The notes under the pieces were generated by a model. That model ran no database searches. It saw only the letters and a program-made list of their open reading frames with translations, and had not been told where the DNA came from. This document shows, piece after piece, positions 27,331 through 35,284 of a DNA stretch of 64,000 nt (positions within the stretch are counted from its first letter, which is position 1; each line of letters starts with the position of its first letter). The position numbers and the translations under genes are program-made. Source of the DNA: JACCZR01 sp963844805 (GTDB lineage: Bacteria > Actinomycetota > Thermoleophilia > Solirubrobacterales > Thermoleophilaceae); the NCBI GenBank assembly GCA_963844805.1, contig CAWJPU010000013.1, positions 62,001 to 126,000 of the forward strand, written 5' to 3'.

Positions 27331-27969
27331 GTCCGCGCCCCCATCGCCAGGTCGGCCAGGACGGCGTCCAGCGACATGAAGCCGCGCTCGCCGCGCAGCT
27401 CGCGCAGCGCCTCGAGCGTCTCGTCGGACAGGTGCACGTAGCCACCCGGCGGGTGGTGCTGGTCGATGGCCCGGTTCCACGTCTCGATCGGCAGCCGGAA
27501 CTGCGCCTCGGCGCTCCACGACACCTGCGTCAGCTGCAGCCGGTCGTGCTCTCCCGCGTAGAAGACGGTCCCGCTGAAATGGAACGAGAGCGGCACGTCC
27601 CCGTCGGGGAGCGCGTTGAAGTACTTGAACGAGGCCAGCTCGGCGTCGACGGACAGCGGCACGTGCAAATCGTGGGTCACCGAGCCGGTGAAGCTCGGGA
27701 GAAGCACCTCCTGACGTGTCCAGAGCACCCCGCGGGCGGTGTCGCCCCACCGTTCGGGCTCGCCGAAGAGCTCGTACAGGCGCTCGCGGGTGGCATCGTC
27801 GTGCGGCCGCTGGTTGGCCTCGATCATGATCTGCACCGATCAGCGCGATCGTGTAGATCTCGCGCTCGGAGTGGTCGCGCGCTCGCAGCCGGAAGGCGAG
27901 CGTGGGCATCGCCGCCCGCTGCACCGGCTCGGCGTCGAGCACCCAGAACTCCGGCTCGGGGATCGTCAC
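27327..27969 (-). CDS. DUF6084-type hydrogenase-locus protein (frame-broken)
   Basis: About 213 residues, matching what I know as the DUF6084 family of actinobacterial hydrogenase clusters. GTG 27969 (VTIPEPEFWVLDAEPVQRAA) overlaps the previous stop. Predicted beta-rich: LAFRLRARDHSEREIYTIAL, then after removing one base near 27837 (CGGT in sense) VQIMIEANQRPHDDATRERL, VTHDLHVPLSVDAELASFKY and GDVPLSFHFSGTVFYAG. No metal-binding motif is evident. Role unknown. Confidence 0.7.
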
Positions 27970-28608
27970 CCCGCACGCTCCTTGAGCTCGGCGAAGAACT
28001 CCGCGACCGCCTTCTCCAGGCCCTGGCCGCCCGAGATGCCCTCCCAGCGCGTCTTGACCAGGCCGACCAGGCGGTAGGCCTCGTCGGTGGGGGCGATGGC
28101 GTACTCCTGCGCCCCCTTCATGCGGTTGACCAGCAGCACCTCGCTCTCGGTCTCCAGCATCTGGAGCACGTCGTTGAGGGCGACCAGGTCGGCCCAGGCC
28201 GCGTCGTCGACCTCGGACTCGGTGGCGCCGGCGGGGCTCGGGTAGAGCGCCGACACCCCCTGCTTCTCCCTTCAGGAAGAAGGCCAGGCCGATCGGGATG
28301 CGGAAGCGCGCCCACAGGTCGTCGGGCATGCGGAAGCCGTTCAGCCACAGCACGCGCGTGCCGGTGGGGCGGAACTGCGGCTCGCCAGAGCGCAGCGCGA
28401 AGCACGCCTCGCAGGCGCAGACGATCTGGCGCTCCTCGATCTGGAGCAGGTGGCGGTGCTCCTCGGACATGGTGCGCCCGCACAGGTCGCACTGCGCCTC
28501 GAGCGGCTGCAGGCCCTCGGGCATCTCGCGCATCTGGAGCCGGCGCAGCCGCGCGACGACGTCCGCCTGCGTCGGGTCGCTCGGCATCATCGGCTCGCTC
28601 TTGCTCAT
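27966..28608 (-). CDS. DUF5947-type hydrogenase-locus protein (frame-broken)
   Basis: About 213 residues. ATG 28608 overlaps the nfu stop (ATGA). N-terminal half has four cysteines in two pairs resembling a small metal site: CDLCGRTM and CACEACFAL, separated by HRHLLQIEERQIV. The middle (GTRVLWLNGFRMPDDLWARF) and the C-terminal half (SEVDDAAWADLVALNDVLQM, LVNRMKGAQEYAIAPTDEAY) are helical. One inserted base near 28265 breaks the frame. Such proteins accompany group 1h hydrogenases; function not established. Confidence 0.72.
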
Positions 28609-29462
28609 GCCGGCAGCGCCACCCGCGCCGACCCGCGGTCGCGCAGCAGCGGCACCGGGGCCAGCTGCAGTCGCTCGTCGTCGAGCGAGCGGCCCGCGCG
28701 GGGCAGATAGAAGCGGCGAGCGCAGTCCGGGCACGACAGCACGCCCTCGACCAGGATCGCCGACGCCAGCGACGAGCCGCAGGCCACGCAGGAGTCGCGG
28801 TAGGCCAGCAGCTCGCCCTCGACGTTGGCCACCACGATCCGCTGGCCCTCGACCTCCATCGGGGTCAGCGAGCCCGGCGTGATGTCCATCGCCCCGTCGA
28901 GGTCGACCCAGCCGTTGACCTTCTCGGGGCCGCCGTTCGACGCCTCGGGGCCGCCCTCGACCACCGCCATCGGCAGCGGCATGCCGGTGATCTCCTCCAG
29001 CGGCGCGGCACCCTCCACGTCCATCCCGCGCAGGTCGGGCGCGGCCTCGCGCAGCGCCCGCTCGACCGTGAGCTCCAGCGTGGACTGGGAGGCGCCGCAG
29101 CCGTCGCAGCTGCCCTGCAGCCGCAGCTTCGCGACGCCGTCCTCGATGCCGAGCAGCTCGATGTTGCCGCCGTGCGACTCCATGTAGGGCCGCACGCCGT
29201 CGAGCGCCGCCGTGACCCGCTCCTCCAGGGACTCCGGGTAGAGCCCGTGGATCAGCATCAGGCTGCCCACCACGCCGTCGCGGGCCAGCTCGCGGCGGGC
29301 GTCGGCCGGGACCGCCTCGAGCAGGCGCTCCAGGCCCTCGCCGTGCATGTCGATGACGGCGGCGACCAGCTGCTCGCCGACGGCCCGAGCCTGGGGGTCG
29401 GAGACCCCCTCGAGCTCGTCGGTGAGCTGCTGTATGCGCTGTAGGAGCTCTTCCGCCTCCAC
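28605..29462 (-). CDS. Nfu-type Fe-S scaffold fused to a Cys-only Rieske/rubredoxin-like domain
   Basis: 285 residues from GTG 29462, directly after hhyL. N-terminal helical region, then an Nfu (NifU C-terminal) domain with GVAKLRLQGSCDGCGASQST, whose CxxC carries a transient Fe-S cluster. A C-terminal domain has a Rieske-like fold pattern (VVANVEGELLAYRDSCVACG, VLSCPDCARRFYLP) but four Cys and no His ligands. Probably delivers clusters to HhyS or serves as an electron link. Uninterrupted. Confidence 0.82.
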   Translation of the reverse strand: MEAEELLQRIQQLTDELEGVSDPQARAVGEQLVAAVIDMHGEGLERLLEAVPADARRELARDGVVGSLMLIHGLYPESLEERVTAALDGVRPYMESHGGNIELLGIEDGVAKLRLQGSCDGCGASQSTLELTVERALREAAPDLRGMDVEGAAPLEEITGMPLPMAVVEGGPEASNGGPEKVNGWVDLDGAMDITPGSLTPMEVEGQRIVVANVEGELLAYRDSCVACGSSLASAILVEGVLSCPDCARRFYLPRAGRSLDDERLQLAPVPLLRDRGSARVALPA

Positions 29463-31250
29463 CTACGACATGCCCGTGGGCCGGTGCATCACCTTCCGCA
29501 CCTGGCCCTTCCCGCCGTACATGTGCACGCCGCACGGCAGGCACGGGTCGAACGAGCGCACGGCGCGCATGATGTCCACGCCCTTGAACTTGTCCGGTCC
29601 GTTCTCCTCGAAGATCGGCGTGTTCTGCACCGCGTCCTCGTAGGGCCCCGGGGTCCCGTTGCTGTCGCGCGGGCTCGCGTTCCACGGCGTCGGCGGGTAG
29701 GGCTGGTAGTTGGCGATCTTGCCGTCCCTGATGACCATGTGGTGCGACAGCACGCCGCGGGCCGCCTCGTGGAAGCCCACGCTCACGGCCTCGTCGGGCA
29801 CGGTCACGTCCGCACAGCTCTTCGTGCGCCCCGCCCGCACCTCGGCCAACGCCTTCTCGACGTTGTAGAGCGCCACCGCGGCCGAGTAGGCCTGGTGGTA
29901 GGAGCGTGCCCGGTCGCGCTCGATGGCGTTCGACTTCTCGGGGACGTTCCACTCGAGCGACATCTCCGGAAGCGCCTGCCCCTTGGGCAGCGTGATCTGG
30001 AGGCTGTGGCCCGTGGCCTTGACGTAGCCCAGGTCCACCAGGCCGGCCTTCGCCGTGACCCACTGGCGCGCGAAGGGCCCGCCGCCGGTGTCGCAGCACA
30101 CCTCGGTCTTGGTGCGCTCGTCCCAGACGCGGGGCGAGACCACCCACGAGTACTTCTCCGCGAAGTCGCGCTTCTGCGGCTTGGGCAGCGTGACCTTGTT
30201 CCACGGGTGGCGCGGGTCCACGTCGTTGCCCAGCGGGTCCTTCGTCACGAAGGGCTGCTCGGCGCCCTCCCAGTCGTCGAAGTAGGACGAGCCGAGCAGG
30301 ATGCGGATCATCAGGTTGATCTCGACCAGGTTGGTGGTGACGAGCTCGCCGTTGATGGCGATCCCCGGCGTGACGAACCGCCGGTTGCCCCACTCCTCCA
30401 TCGTCTTGTAGTTGTAGAGCTGGTTCGCGTTCTCGGGGTTGTCGAACGCGCCCCAGCAGACCAGGTTGGTGTCCCGGTAGCCGACCATGTCGTACCCCGG
30501 CAGCGCCTCCAGCCAGAAGTCGTACAGGTCGTCGTGCAGCAGGACCGAGCGCTTGGCGTAGTCCATGTAGCGCATCAGCCGCACGTAGTAGTCCGTCAGC
30601 GTCTGGTGCGTGATGTGCGCGCTGCAGCCGCCCGGCATGATCGTCGACGGGTGGGTGTGCCGGCCGCCGAACAGGACGTACATCTCCCGCGTGTAGCGCG
30701 CCACCTGCAGGGTCTCCAGGTAGAACTCGCCGGTGAACGGGTTCAGCGCCCGCATGATGTCGGCGATCGTCTTGAAGCCGTGGATGTCGCCGTGCGGGGC
30801 GGACGTCTCCTCGGCCTTCTTGAGCACCGAGGGGTTGGTGTCCTTGACCATCTGCTCGCAGAAGTCGACGTTGCACATGCAGTCGTTGAAGATCGCGTGG
30901 TCGAACATGTAGTCCGCCAGCTCCGCGAGGTTGAACGCGTAGTCGCCCAGCGGCGGCACGTGCGCGCCGTAGGCCATGTTCTGGTTCAGGCACGAGGTCG
31001 TGCAGTGGTTGTCGCCGCAGATGCCGCAGATGCGGCTGGTGATGAAGTGCGCGTCCCGCGGGTCGATCCCCTTCATGAAGATGTCGAACCCGCGGAAGAT
31101 CATCGACGTGCTGTGACAGCTGTTGACGACCTGGTTGGCGAAGTCGATCTCCGTGTGGATCCCGAGCGACCCGACGATGCGGGTGATCGGGTCCCAGGAC
31201 ATCTCCTTGACCTGGACCTCCTGGCCGCGTGGCGTTTCAACGGTGGCCAT
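29463..31250 (-). CDS. hhyL: [NiFe] hydrogenase large subunit, group 1h type
   Basis: Catalytic subunit oxidising H2. 595 residues from ATG 31250 with GGAGG upstream. Nickel ligands: RICGICGDNHC (Cys75, Cys78) and DPCLPCGVHMY (Cys570, Cys573). A 19-residue tail after His576 is the expected substrate of the protease at 25781. The motif forms match group 1h (high-affinity, actinobacterial) enzymes as I know them. Uninterrupted. Preceded by hhyS with a 15-base gap and followed immediately by the Nfu gene. Confidence 0.95.
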   Translation of the reverse strand: MATVETPRGQEVQVKEMSWDPITRIVGSLGIHTEIDFANQVVNSCHSTSMIFRGFDIFMKGIDPRDAHFITSRICGICGDNHCTTSCLNQNMAYGAHVPPLGDYAFNLAELADYMFDHAIFNDCMCNVDFCEQMVKDTNPSVLKKAEETSAPHGDIHGFKTIADIMRALNPFTGEFYLETLQVARYTREMYVLFGGRHTHPSTIMPGGCSAHITHQTLTDYYVRLMRYMDYAKRSVLLHDDLYDFWLEALPGYDMVGYRDTNLVCWGAFDNPENANQLYNYKTMEEWGNRRFVTPGIAINGELVTTNLVEINLMIRILLGSSYFDDWEGAEQPFVTKDPLGNDVDPRHPWNKVTLPKPQKRDFAEKYSWVVSPRVWDERTKTEVCCDTGGGPFARQWVTAKAGLVDLGYVKATGHSLQITLPKGQALPEMSLEWNVPEKSNAIERDRARSYHQAYSAAVALYNVEKALAEVRAGRTKSCADVTVPDEAVSVGFHEAARGVLSHHMVIRDGKIANYQPYPPTPWNASPRDSNGTPGPYEDAVQNTPIFEENGPDKFKGVDIMRAVRSFDPCLPCGVHMYGGKGQVRKVMHRPTGMS

Positions 31251-31265
31251 TGAGCTTCCTCCCCT

Positions 31266-32330
31266 CTACCAGCGCTTGGCGTAGCCGGTCGTGAGCTCGC
31301 CGCGGTTGTGCCGCCACTCGGGCTCTTTGTCGTACTCCTTGGCGATGTTGCGGTGCCGCATGCGGCTGACCAGCGGCCCGTAGGCGAACTTCTGGAAGTT
31401 CGAGGCGGCCTTGCCCCACCGGTCCGGCTCCATGAACGGCATGTACTTGTCGGGGAACCCGGGCATCGTGCACGCCATGCAGATGCCCCCCACGTTCGGG
31501 CAGCCCCCCTTGCCGCTCTGCCAGCCGCGCACCGGCACGTTGCACTTGACCACCGGGCCCTTGCAGCCCAGCTTGACCAGGCAGCGCGGGTCGTCGCCGT
31601 ACTCGGTGGCGAACTGGCCCTGCTCGGCGAAGCCGGCGCGGTTGCAGCCCTCGCGCACCGTGCGCTCGAACAGCCACTTGGGCCGCAGCGCCTCGTCCAG
31701 CTCGGGGACCGGAGCCATGCCCGCGAGGTGGAACACGAGGTACATCAGCGTCTCGGTCATGTTGTCCGGCTGGGCGGGGCAGCCGGGGATGCAGACGACC
31801 GGCAGGCCGGCCGCGGACTTCCAGTTCCATCCGAGGTAGTCCGGCAGGCCCATGGCGCCCGTCGGGTTGTTCTTCATGGCGGGGATGCCGCCGTAGGTGG
31901 CGCACGTGCCGACCGCGACGACAGCGGCGGCCTTGGGCGCGAGGCGGTCGACCCACTCGTTGGTGGTGATCGGCTGCCCGGTCTCCGGGTCGTTGCCGAT
32001 CGCCGCCCAGTGGCCGTCGCCGTTGATCTTCTCGTTGGGGATGGAGCCCTCGACCACGAGCACGAACGGGTCGAGCTTGCCGGCCTCGGCGTCGTACCAC
32101 GCCTCCATGAACTCGGCGCCGTTCTCGAAGGCCAGCACGGGGTTGTGCACGATCACCTGCGGCATCCCCGGGATCGCCCCGGTGACGATGTCCTCGAGGC
32201 TCGGCTCGGTGGCCGAGGTCATCGCGACGGAGTCCCCGTCGCACGACAGCCCGGTGGTCATCCAGATGACGTGGGCGGTGACCGCCTCCGTCTCGTGCTG
32301 CTTGGGAACGAACTCCGTCGCTGTTGCCAT
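31266..32330 (-). CDS. hhyS: [NiFe] hydrogenase small subunit, group 1h type
   Basis: Fe-S electron-transfer subunit, 354 residues from ATG 32330 (GGAG upstream). No Tat leader, as expected for group 1h. The proximal-cluster motif is CDGD (Cys30, Asp33) where most hydrogenases have CxxC; Asp ligation is known from the Ralstonia actinobacterial-type enzyme. Further ligands: AVGTCATYGGIPAMKNNP, CIPGCPAQPDN, EGCNRAGFAEQGQFATEYGD, CLVKLGCKGP, KCNVPVRGW and GGCPNVGGICMACTMPGFPD. Uninterrupted. Confidence 0.95.
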   Translation of the reverse strand: MATATEFVPKQHETEAVTAHVIWMTTGLSCDGDSVAMTSATEPSLEDIVTGAIPGMPQVIVHNPVLAFENGAEFMEAWYDAEAGKLDPFVLVVEGSIPNEKINGDGHWAAIGNDPETGQPITTNEWVDRLAPKAAAVVAVGTCATYGGIPAMKNNPTGAMGLPDYLGWNWKSAAGLPVVCIPGCPAQPDNMTETLMYLVFHLAGMAPVPELDEALRPKWLFERTVREGCNRAGFAEQGQFATEYGDDPRCLVKLGCKGPVVKCNVPVRGWQSGKGGCPNVGGICMACTMPGFPDKYMPFMEPDRWGKAASNFQKFAYGPLVSRMRHRNIAKEYDKEPEWRHNRGELTTGYAKRW

Positions 32331-32344
32331 GGGCTCCTCTCTCC

Positions 32345-33490
32345 TCAGCAGATCCGGGGCAATGGATCGCCCGCCAGCAGGTCCATCACCCGCTTGCCAC
32401 CGAACGCCGTCTCCACCAGGACCATGCCCGGGGGCTCGGTCCTGACCTCTCCGATCTCCGCCGCCTCCTCGCAGCCCGGCACCGCCCTCAGCGCGGACAG
32501 GGCCTCCTCGGCCGCCTCGGGCGCGACGAAGGCGACCATGCGGCCCTCGTTCGCCACGTACAGCGGGTCGATTCCCAGCAGCTCCGCCGCGCCGGCCACC
32601 GCCGGGTTCACCGGCACCGACGCCTCGCTCGCGACGCACCGCGACGCCCGGAGGCGCGCGCCAGCTCGTTGAGCACGGTCGCGACGCCTCCGCGGGTGGC
32701 GTCGCGCATGCAGCGCAGGTGCGGGCCGGCCGACTCCATCAGCGCGTCGGCCACCGGCCACAGCGAGCACGTGTCGGACTCGATCTGCGCCTCGAGCGCG
32801 AACTCGTCGCGGGCCAGCATGATCGCCGTGCCGTGCTCGCCCACCGGTCCGGAGACGAGCACGCGGTCGCCCGGGCCGCAGCGCGGTGGTGGACAGCCGC
32901 GCGCGCGGGTCGCGCACGCCGATGCCCGTGGTGTTCACGTACATCGCGTCGGCGTGGCCGCGCTCCACCACCTTGGTGTCGCCGGCCACTATCTGAACGG
33001 CTGCGGCGCGGGCGGCCCCGGCGATCGCTTCCACCTGGAGTCGAAGGTCGTCCGCGGAGAGACCCTCCTCCAGCACGAGCGAGACGCTCAGAGCGAGCGG
33101 GCGCGCGCCCGCCGCCGCAAGATCGTTGACGGTTCCGTTGACGGCCAGCTCGCCGATCGTGCCCCCGGGGAACTCGATCGGCTTCACGACGAAGGTGTCG
33201 GTGGTCATCGCGAGCTGCGCGCCGTCGACCTCGACGGCGCCGGCGTCGCCCAGCTCGGCCAGCGGCTGGGAGTCGAAGGCCGGGACGAACAGCCCCTCGA
33301 TCAGGCTCTGGGTGGCCTTGCCCCCCGCGCCGTGGGACATGGTGATGCGGTCGTCCTTGAACTTCGGCCGCTTGGCGCGAGCGGTCTCGATGATCCCGAG
33401 GATCTTCTCCTCGCGGGAGGGAGTGCTCCGCGGGGCATCCTGCCCCGCGTCCTGAGACTGACTCTCGGCCTCCGGCCTCGCGTAAGTCAT
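32345..33490 (-). CDS. hypE: hydrogenase maturation protein HypE (frame-broken)
   Basis: Converts the carbamoyl group from HypF to a thiocyanate on its C-terminal Cys. ATG 33490 overlaps the hypD stop (ATGA). About 45 extra N-terminal residues (polar) precede ITMSHGAGGKATQSLIEGLF. Core: TTDTFVVKPIEFPGGTIGEL, NGTVNDLAAAGARPLALSVS, DATRGGVATVLNELAR and the invariant end PRIC. Frameshifts near 32872 (CCGGGC) and 32650. Start could be further downstream, near DDRITMSHG. Confidence 0.92.
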   Translation of the reverse strand: MTYARPEAESQSQDAGQDAPRSTPSREEKILGIIETARAKRPKFKDDRITMSHGAGGKATQSLIEGLFVPAFDSQPLAELGDAGAVEVDGAQLAMTTDTFVVKPIEFPGGTIGELAVNGTVNDLAAAGARPLALSVSLVLEEGLSADDLRLQVEAIAGAARAAAVQIVAGDTKVVERGHADAMYVNTTGIGVRDPRARLSTTALRPGRPRARLRTGGRARHGDHAGPRRVRARGADRVRHVLAVAGGRRADGVGRPAPALHARRHPRRRRDRAQRAGARLRASRCVASEASVPVNPAVAGAAELLGIDPLYVANEGRMVAFVAPEAAEEALSALRAVPGCEEAAEIGEVRTEPPGMVLVETAFGGKRVMDLLAGDPLPRIC

Positions 33491-34602
33491 ACCGCCTCCC
33501 GCTCCTGAGAGAAGCGGCCGTAGTTGTAGTAGGCCGCGCAGGCGCCCTCGGGGGAGACCATGCAGGTGCCGATCGGGCGCTCCGGCGTGCAGGCGGTGCC
33601 GAACACCTTGCACTCCCACGGCTTGATGACGCCCTTGAGCACCTCGCCGCACTGGCACGCCTTGGGGTCGGCCACGCGCACGCCGGGCACGCCGAAGCGC
33701 TCCTCGGCGTCGTAGTCGGCGTAGGCGGCGCTGAGCTTCAGCGCGCTCTGGGAGATGAAGCCGAGGCCGCGCCACTCGAAGTGCGGGCGCAGCTCGAACA
33801 CCTGGCCGAGCACCTCGAGCGCCTTCAGGTTGCCCTCGTAGGGCACCACGCGCGTGTACTGGTTCTCGACCTCGCGCCGGCCTTCGGCCAGCTGCTTGAG
33901 GATCATGTGCACCGACTGCAGGACGTCGAGCGGCTCGAACCCCGAGACCACGAGCGGCTTGTCGTAGTCGGCGGGGATGAACTCGAACGGCCGGGCGCCC
34001 ACGACCGTGCACACGTGGCCGGGGCCGATGAAGCCGTCCAGGCGCAGGTCGGGCGAGTCGAGCAGCGCGCGCAGCGGCGGCACGATCGTCACGTGGTTGC
34101 ACATGACGCTGAAGTTCTCGACGCCCTCGGCCTTCGCGCGCATCAGCGTGAGCGCCGTGGACGGCGCGGTGGTCTCGAACCCGATCGCGAAGAAGATGAC
34201 CTGGCGGTCCGGGTTGGCCTTGGCCATCCGCAGCGCGTCGAGCGGCGAGTAGACCATGCGGATGTCGGCGCCCTCGGCCTTCGCGTCCAGGAAGCTGCCC
34301 TCCGAGCCCGGCACGCGCAGCATGTCGCCGAAGCAGGTGAAGATCACGCCCTCCTGGCGGGCCAGGGCGATGCCGTCGTCCACGCGTCCCATGGGGATCA
34401 CGCACACCGGGCAGCCCGGGCCGTGGACCAGCTCCACGTTCTCCGGCAGCAGGTCGTCGATCGCGTACTTGTAGATCGAGTGGGTGTGGCCGCCGCAGAC
34501 CTCCATCAGCTTGTAGTGGCGGCCGGGCTCGACGCTGGCGAGGATCTCGCCGGCGAGCGCGCGTCCGAGCTCGGCGTCGCGGAACTCGTCGACGAACTTC
34601 AC
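33487..34602 (-). CDS. hypD: hydrogenase maturation protein HypD
   Basis: Fe-S scaffold that assembles the Fe(CN)2CO group with HypC. 371 residues from GTG 34602, which overlaps the upstream stop (GTGA). Signature cysteines: MEVCGGHTHSIYKY, LVHGPGCPVCVIP and, in the C-terminal cluster domain, CQCGEVLKGVIKPWECKVFG with CMVSPEGACAAYY. Also FFAIGFETTAPSTAL and GFIGPGHVCTVVG. Uninterrupted. Confidence 0.95.
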   Translation of the reverse strand: MKFVDEFRDAELGRALAGEILASVEPGRHYKLMEVCGGHTHSIYKYAIDDLLPENVELVHGPGCPVCVIPMGRVDDGIALARQEGVIFTCFGDMLRVPGSEGSFLDAKAEGADIRMVYSPLDALRMAKANPDRQVIFFAIGFETTAPSTALTLMRAKAEGVENFSVMCNHVTIVPPLRALLDSPDLRLDGFIGPGHVCTVVGARPFEFIPADYDKPLVVSGFEPLDVLQSVHMILKQLAEGRREVENQYTRVVPYEGNLKALEVLGQVFELRPHFEWRGLGFISQSALKLSAAYADYDAEERFGVPGVRVADPKACQCGEVLKGVIKPWECKVFGTACTPERPIGTCMVSPEGACAAYYNYGRFSQEREAV

Positions 34603-34819
34603 GTGGCGCGCCCTCCACCCGAGCGATCGCGGTCGCGGCGTGCACCATCAGCGTGTCTCCTTCGGCGGCGTCCACCAGCGCGATCTCGACGGTCTCGCGG
34701 CGTCCGTGCTCGTCGGCGCAGAGGGCCAGGCCGCGCTCTTCGTCCGTCTGCAGCACCTGCATCGCCACCGCCTCGTCGCCACACGTGATGCAGCCCGAGG
34801 TGTGGTCGCAGGAGCTCAC
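34599..34819 (-). CDS. second HypC/HupF-like small chaperone (frame-broken at the end)
   Basis: About 73 residues between hypC and hypD, start GTG 34819 overlapping hypC stop (GTGA). The fold pattern is HypC-like (ARV or VEIALVDAAEGDTLMVHAAT followed by AIARVEG), but the start is SSCDHTSGCITCGDEAVAMQ rather than the MC that gives HypC its essential Cys2; instead it has three Cys and a His. The stop at 34599 needs one added (or two removed) bases near 34612. Probably a specialised partner of HypC or HypD. Confidence 0.65.
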
Positions 34820-35094
34820 TCGATCGCGCTCGCTTTCAGCTCTTCGAGCTCCTGCTCGTAGTCCGCGCCCATGCCCTCGAGCATCTTGAGCGTGGCGACG
34901 GCCTCCTCCTCGTCCACCTTGGAGAGGGCGAAGCCGACGTGGATCAGGACCCAGTCGCCGGTCTGCAGCGGCTCGGGCCCGTCGTCGAGGAGGCCGATGT
35001 TCACGTTGCGCTGAACACCGGCCACGTCGACCTTGGCGAGGCGGTTCACCTCGTCGACAACCTCAACGATCTGGCCTGGGATGGCCAGGCACAT
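34816..35094 (-). CDS. hypC: hydrogenase assembly chaperone HypC
   Basis: 92 residues beginning MCLAIPGQIVEVVDEVNRLA; Cys2 is the invariant residue that carries the Fe(CN)2CO group with HypD and binds the large-subunit precursor. The beta-barrel part DVAGVQRNVNIGLLD, QTGDWVLIHVGFALSKVDEE is typical, with a longer acidic tail. GAGAGG lies upstream of the ATG. First gene of the hydrogenase operon; the next four genes overlap each other. Confidence 0.95.
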   Translation of the reverse strand: MCLAIPGQIVEVVDEVNRLAKVDVAGVQRNVNIGLLDDGPEPLQTGDWVLIHVGFALSKVDEEEAVATLKMLEGMGADYEQELEELKASAIE

Positions 35095-35196
35095 ACCTCT
35101 CCCGCCTGCTGCAGCGATGCAGCGTCGGATCTCCTCTCGGCGGGTGGTCTATCACCGCGTGCCAACGGTGCAAGCAGCCCGGCGCGTAGCCCTCCC

Positions 35197-35214
35197 GGTT
35201 AGGGCCGCCTAACC
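35197..35214. promoter_or_regulatory. inverted repeat upstream of the hydrogenase operon
   Basis: GGTTAGG-gccg-CCTAACC, a 7-base perfect inverted repeat about 105 bases upstream of the hypC start, followed by AACCGGG. It lies between the operon start and the terminator at 35229, so a regulatory site is possible; no known consensus is matched and a minor RNA hairpin is the alternative. Confidence 0.3.
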
Positions 35215-35228
35215 AACCGGGTACAACG

Positions 35229-35259
35229 ACGACCGCCCGGCGCGGGGCCGGGCGGTCGT
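35229..35259 (-). terminator. strong hairpin terminator of the secreted-protein gene
   Basis: A 13-base-pair perfect stem (ACGACCGCCCGGC paired with GCCGGGCGGTCGT) around a 5-base loop, 26 bases after the stop of the minus-strand gene ending at 35285. On the minus strand it is followed by CGTTGTACC, only weakly T-rich. It separates that gene from the hydrogenase promoter region. Confidence 0.65.
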
Positions 35260-35284
35260 GTGCTCGGGTGGGTTCGCGGTGGCG

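Noticed and set aside
28605..29462. Classical Rieske ferredoxin domain
   Set aside because: Rieske centres need two His ligands (CxH and CxxH); here all four candidate ligands are Cys.
26275..30993. A 1572-codon open frame spanning several hydrogenase-locus genes as a giant protein
   Set aside because: It switches between sense pieces of nfu, DUF5947, DUF6084 and the unknown protein and out-of-frame text; each gene has its own overlapping start and stop.
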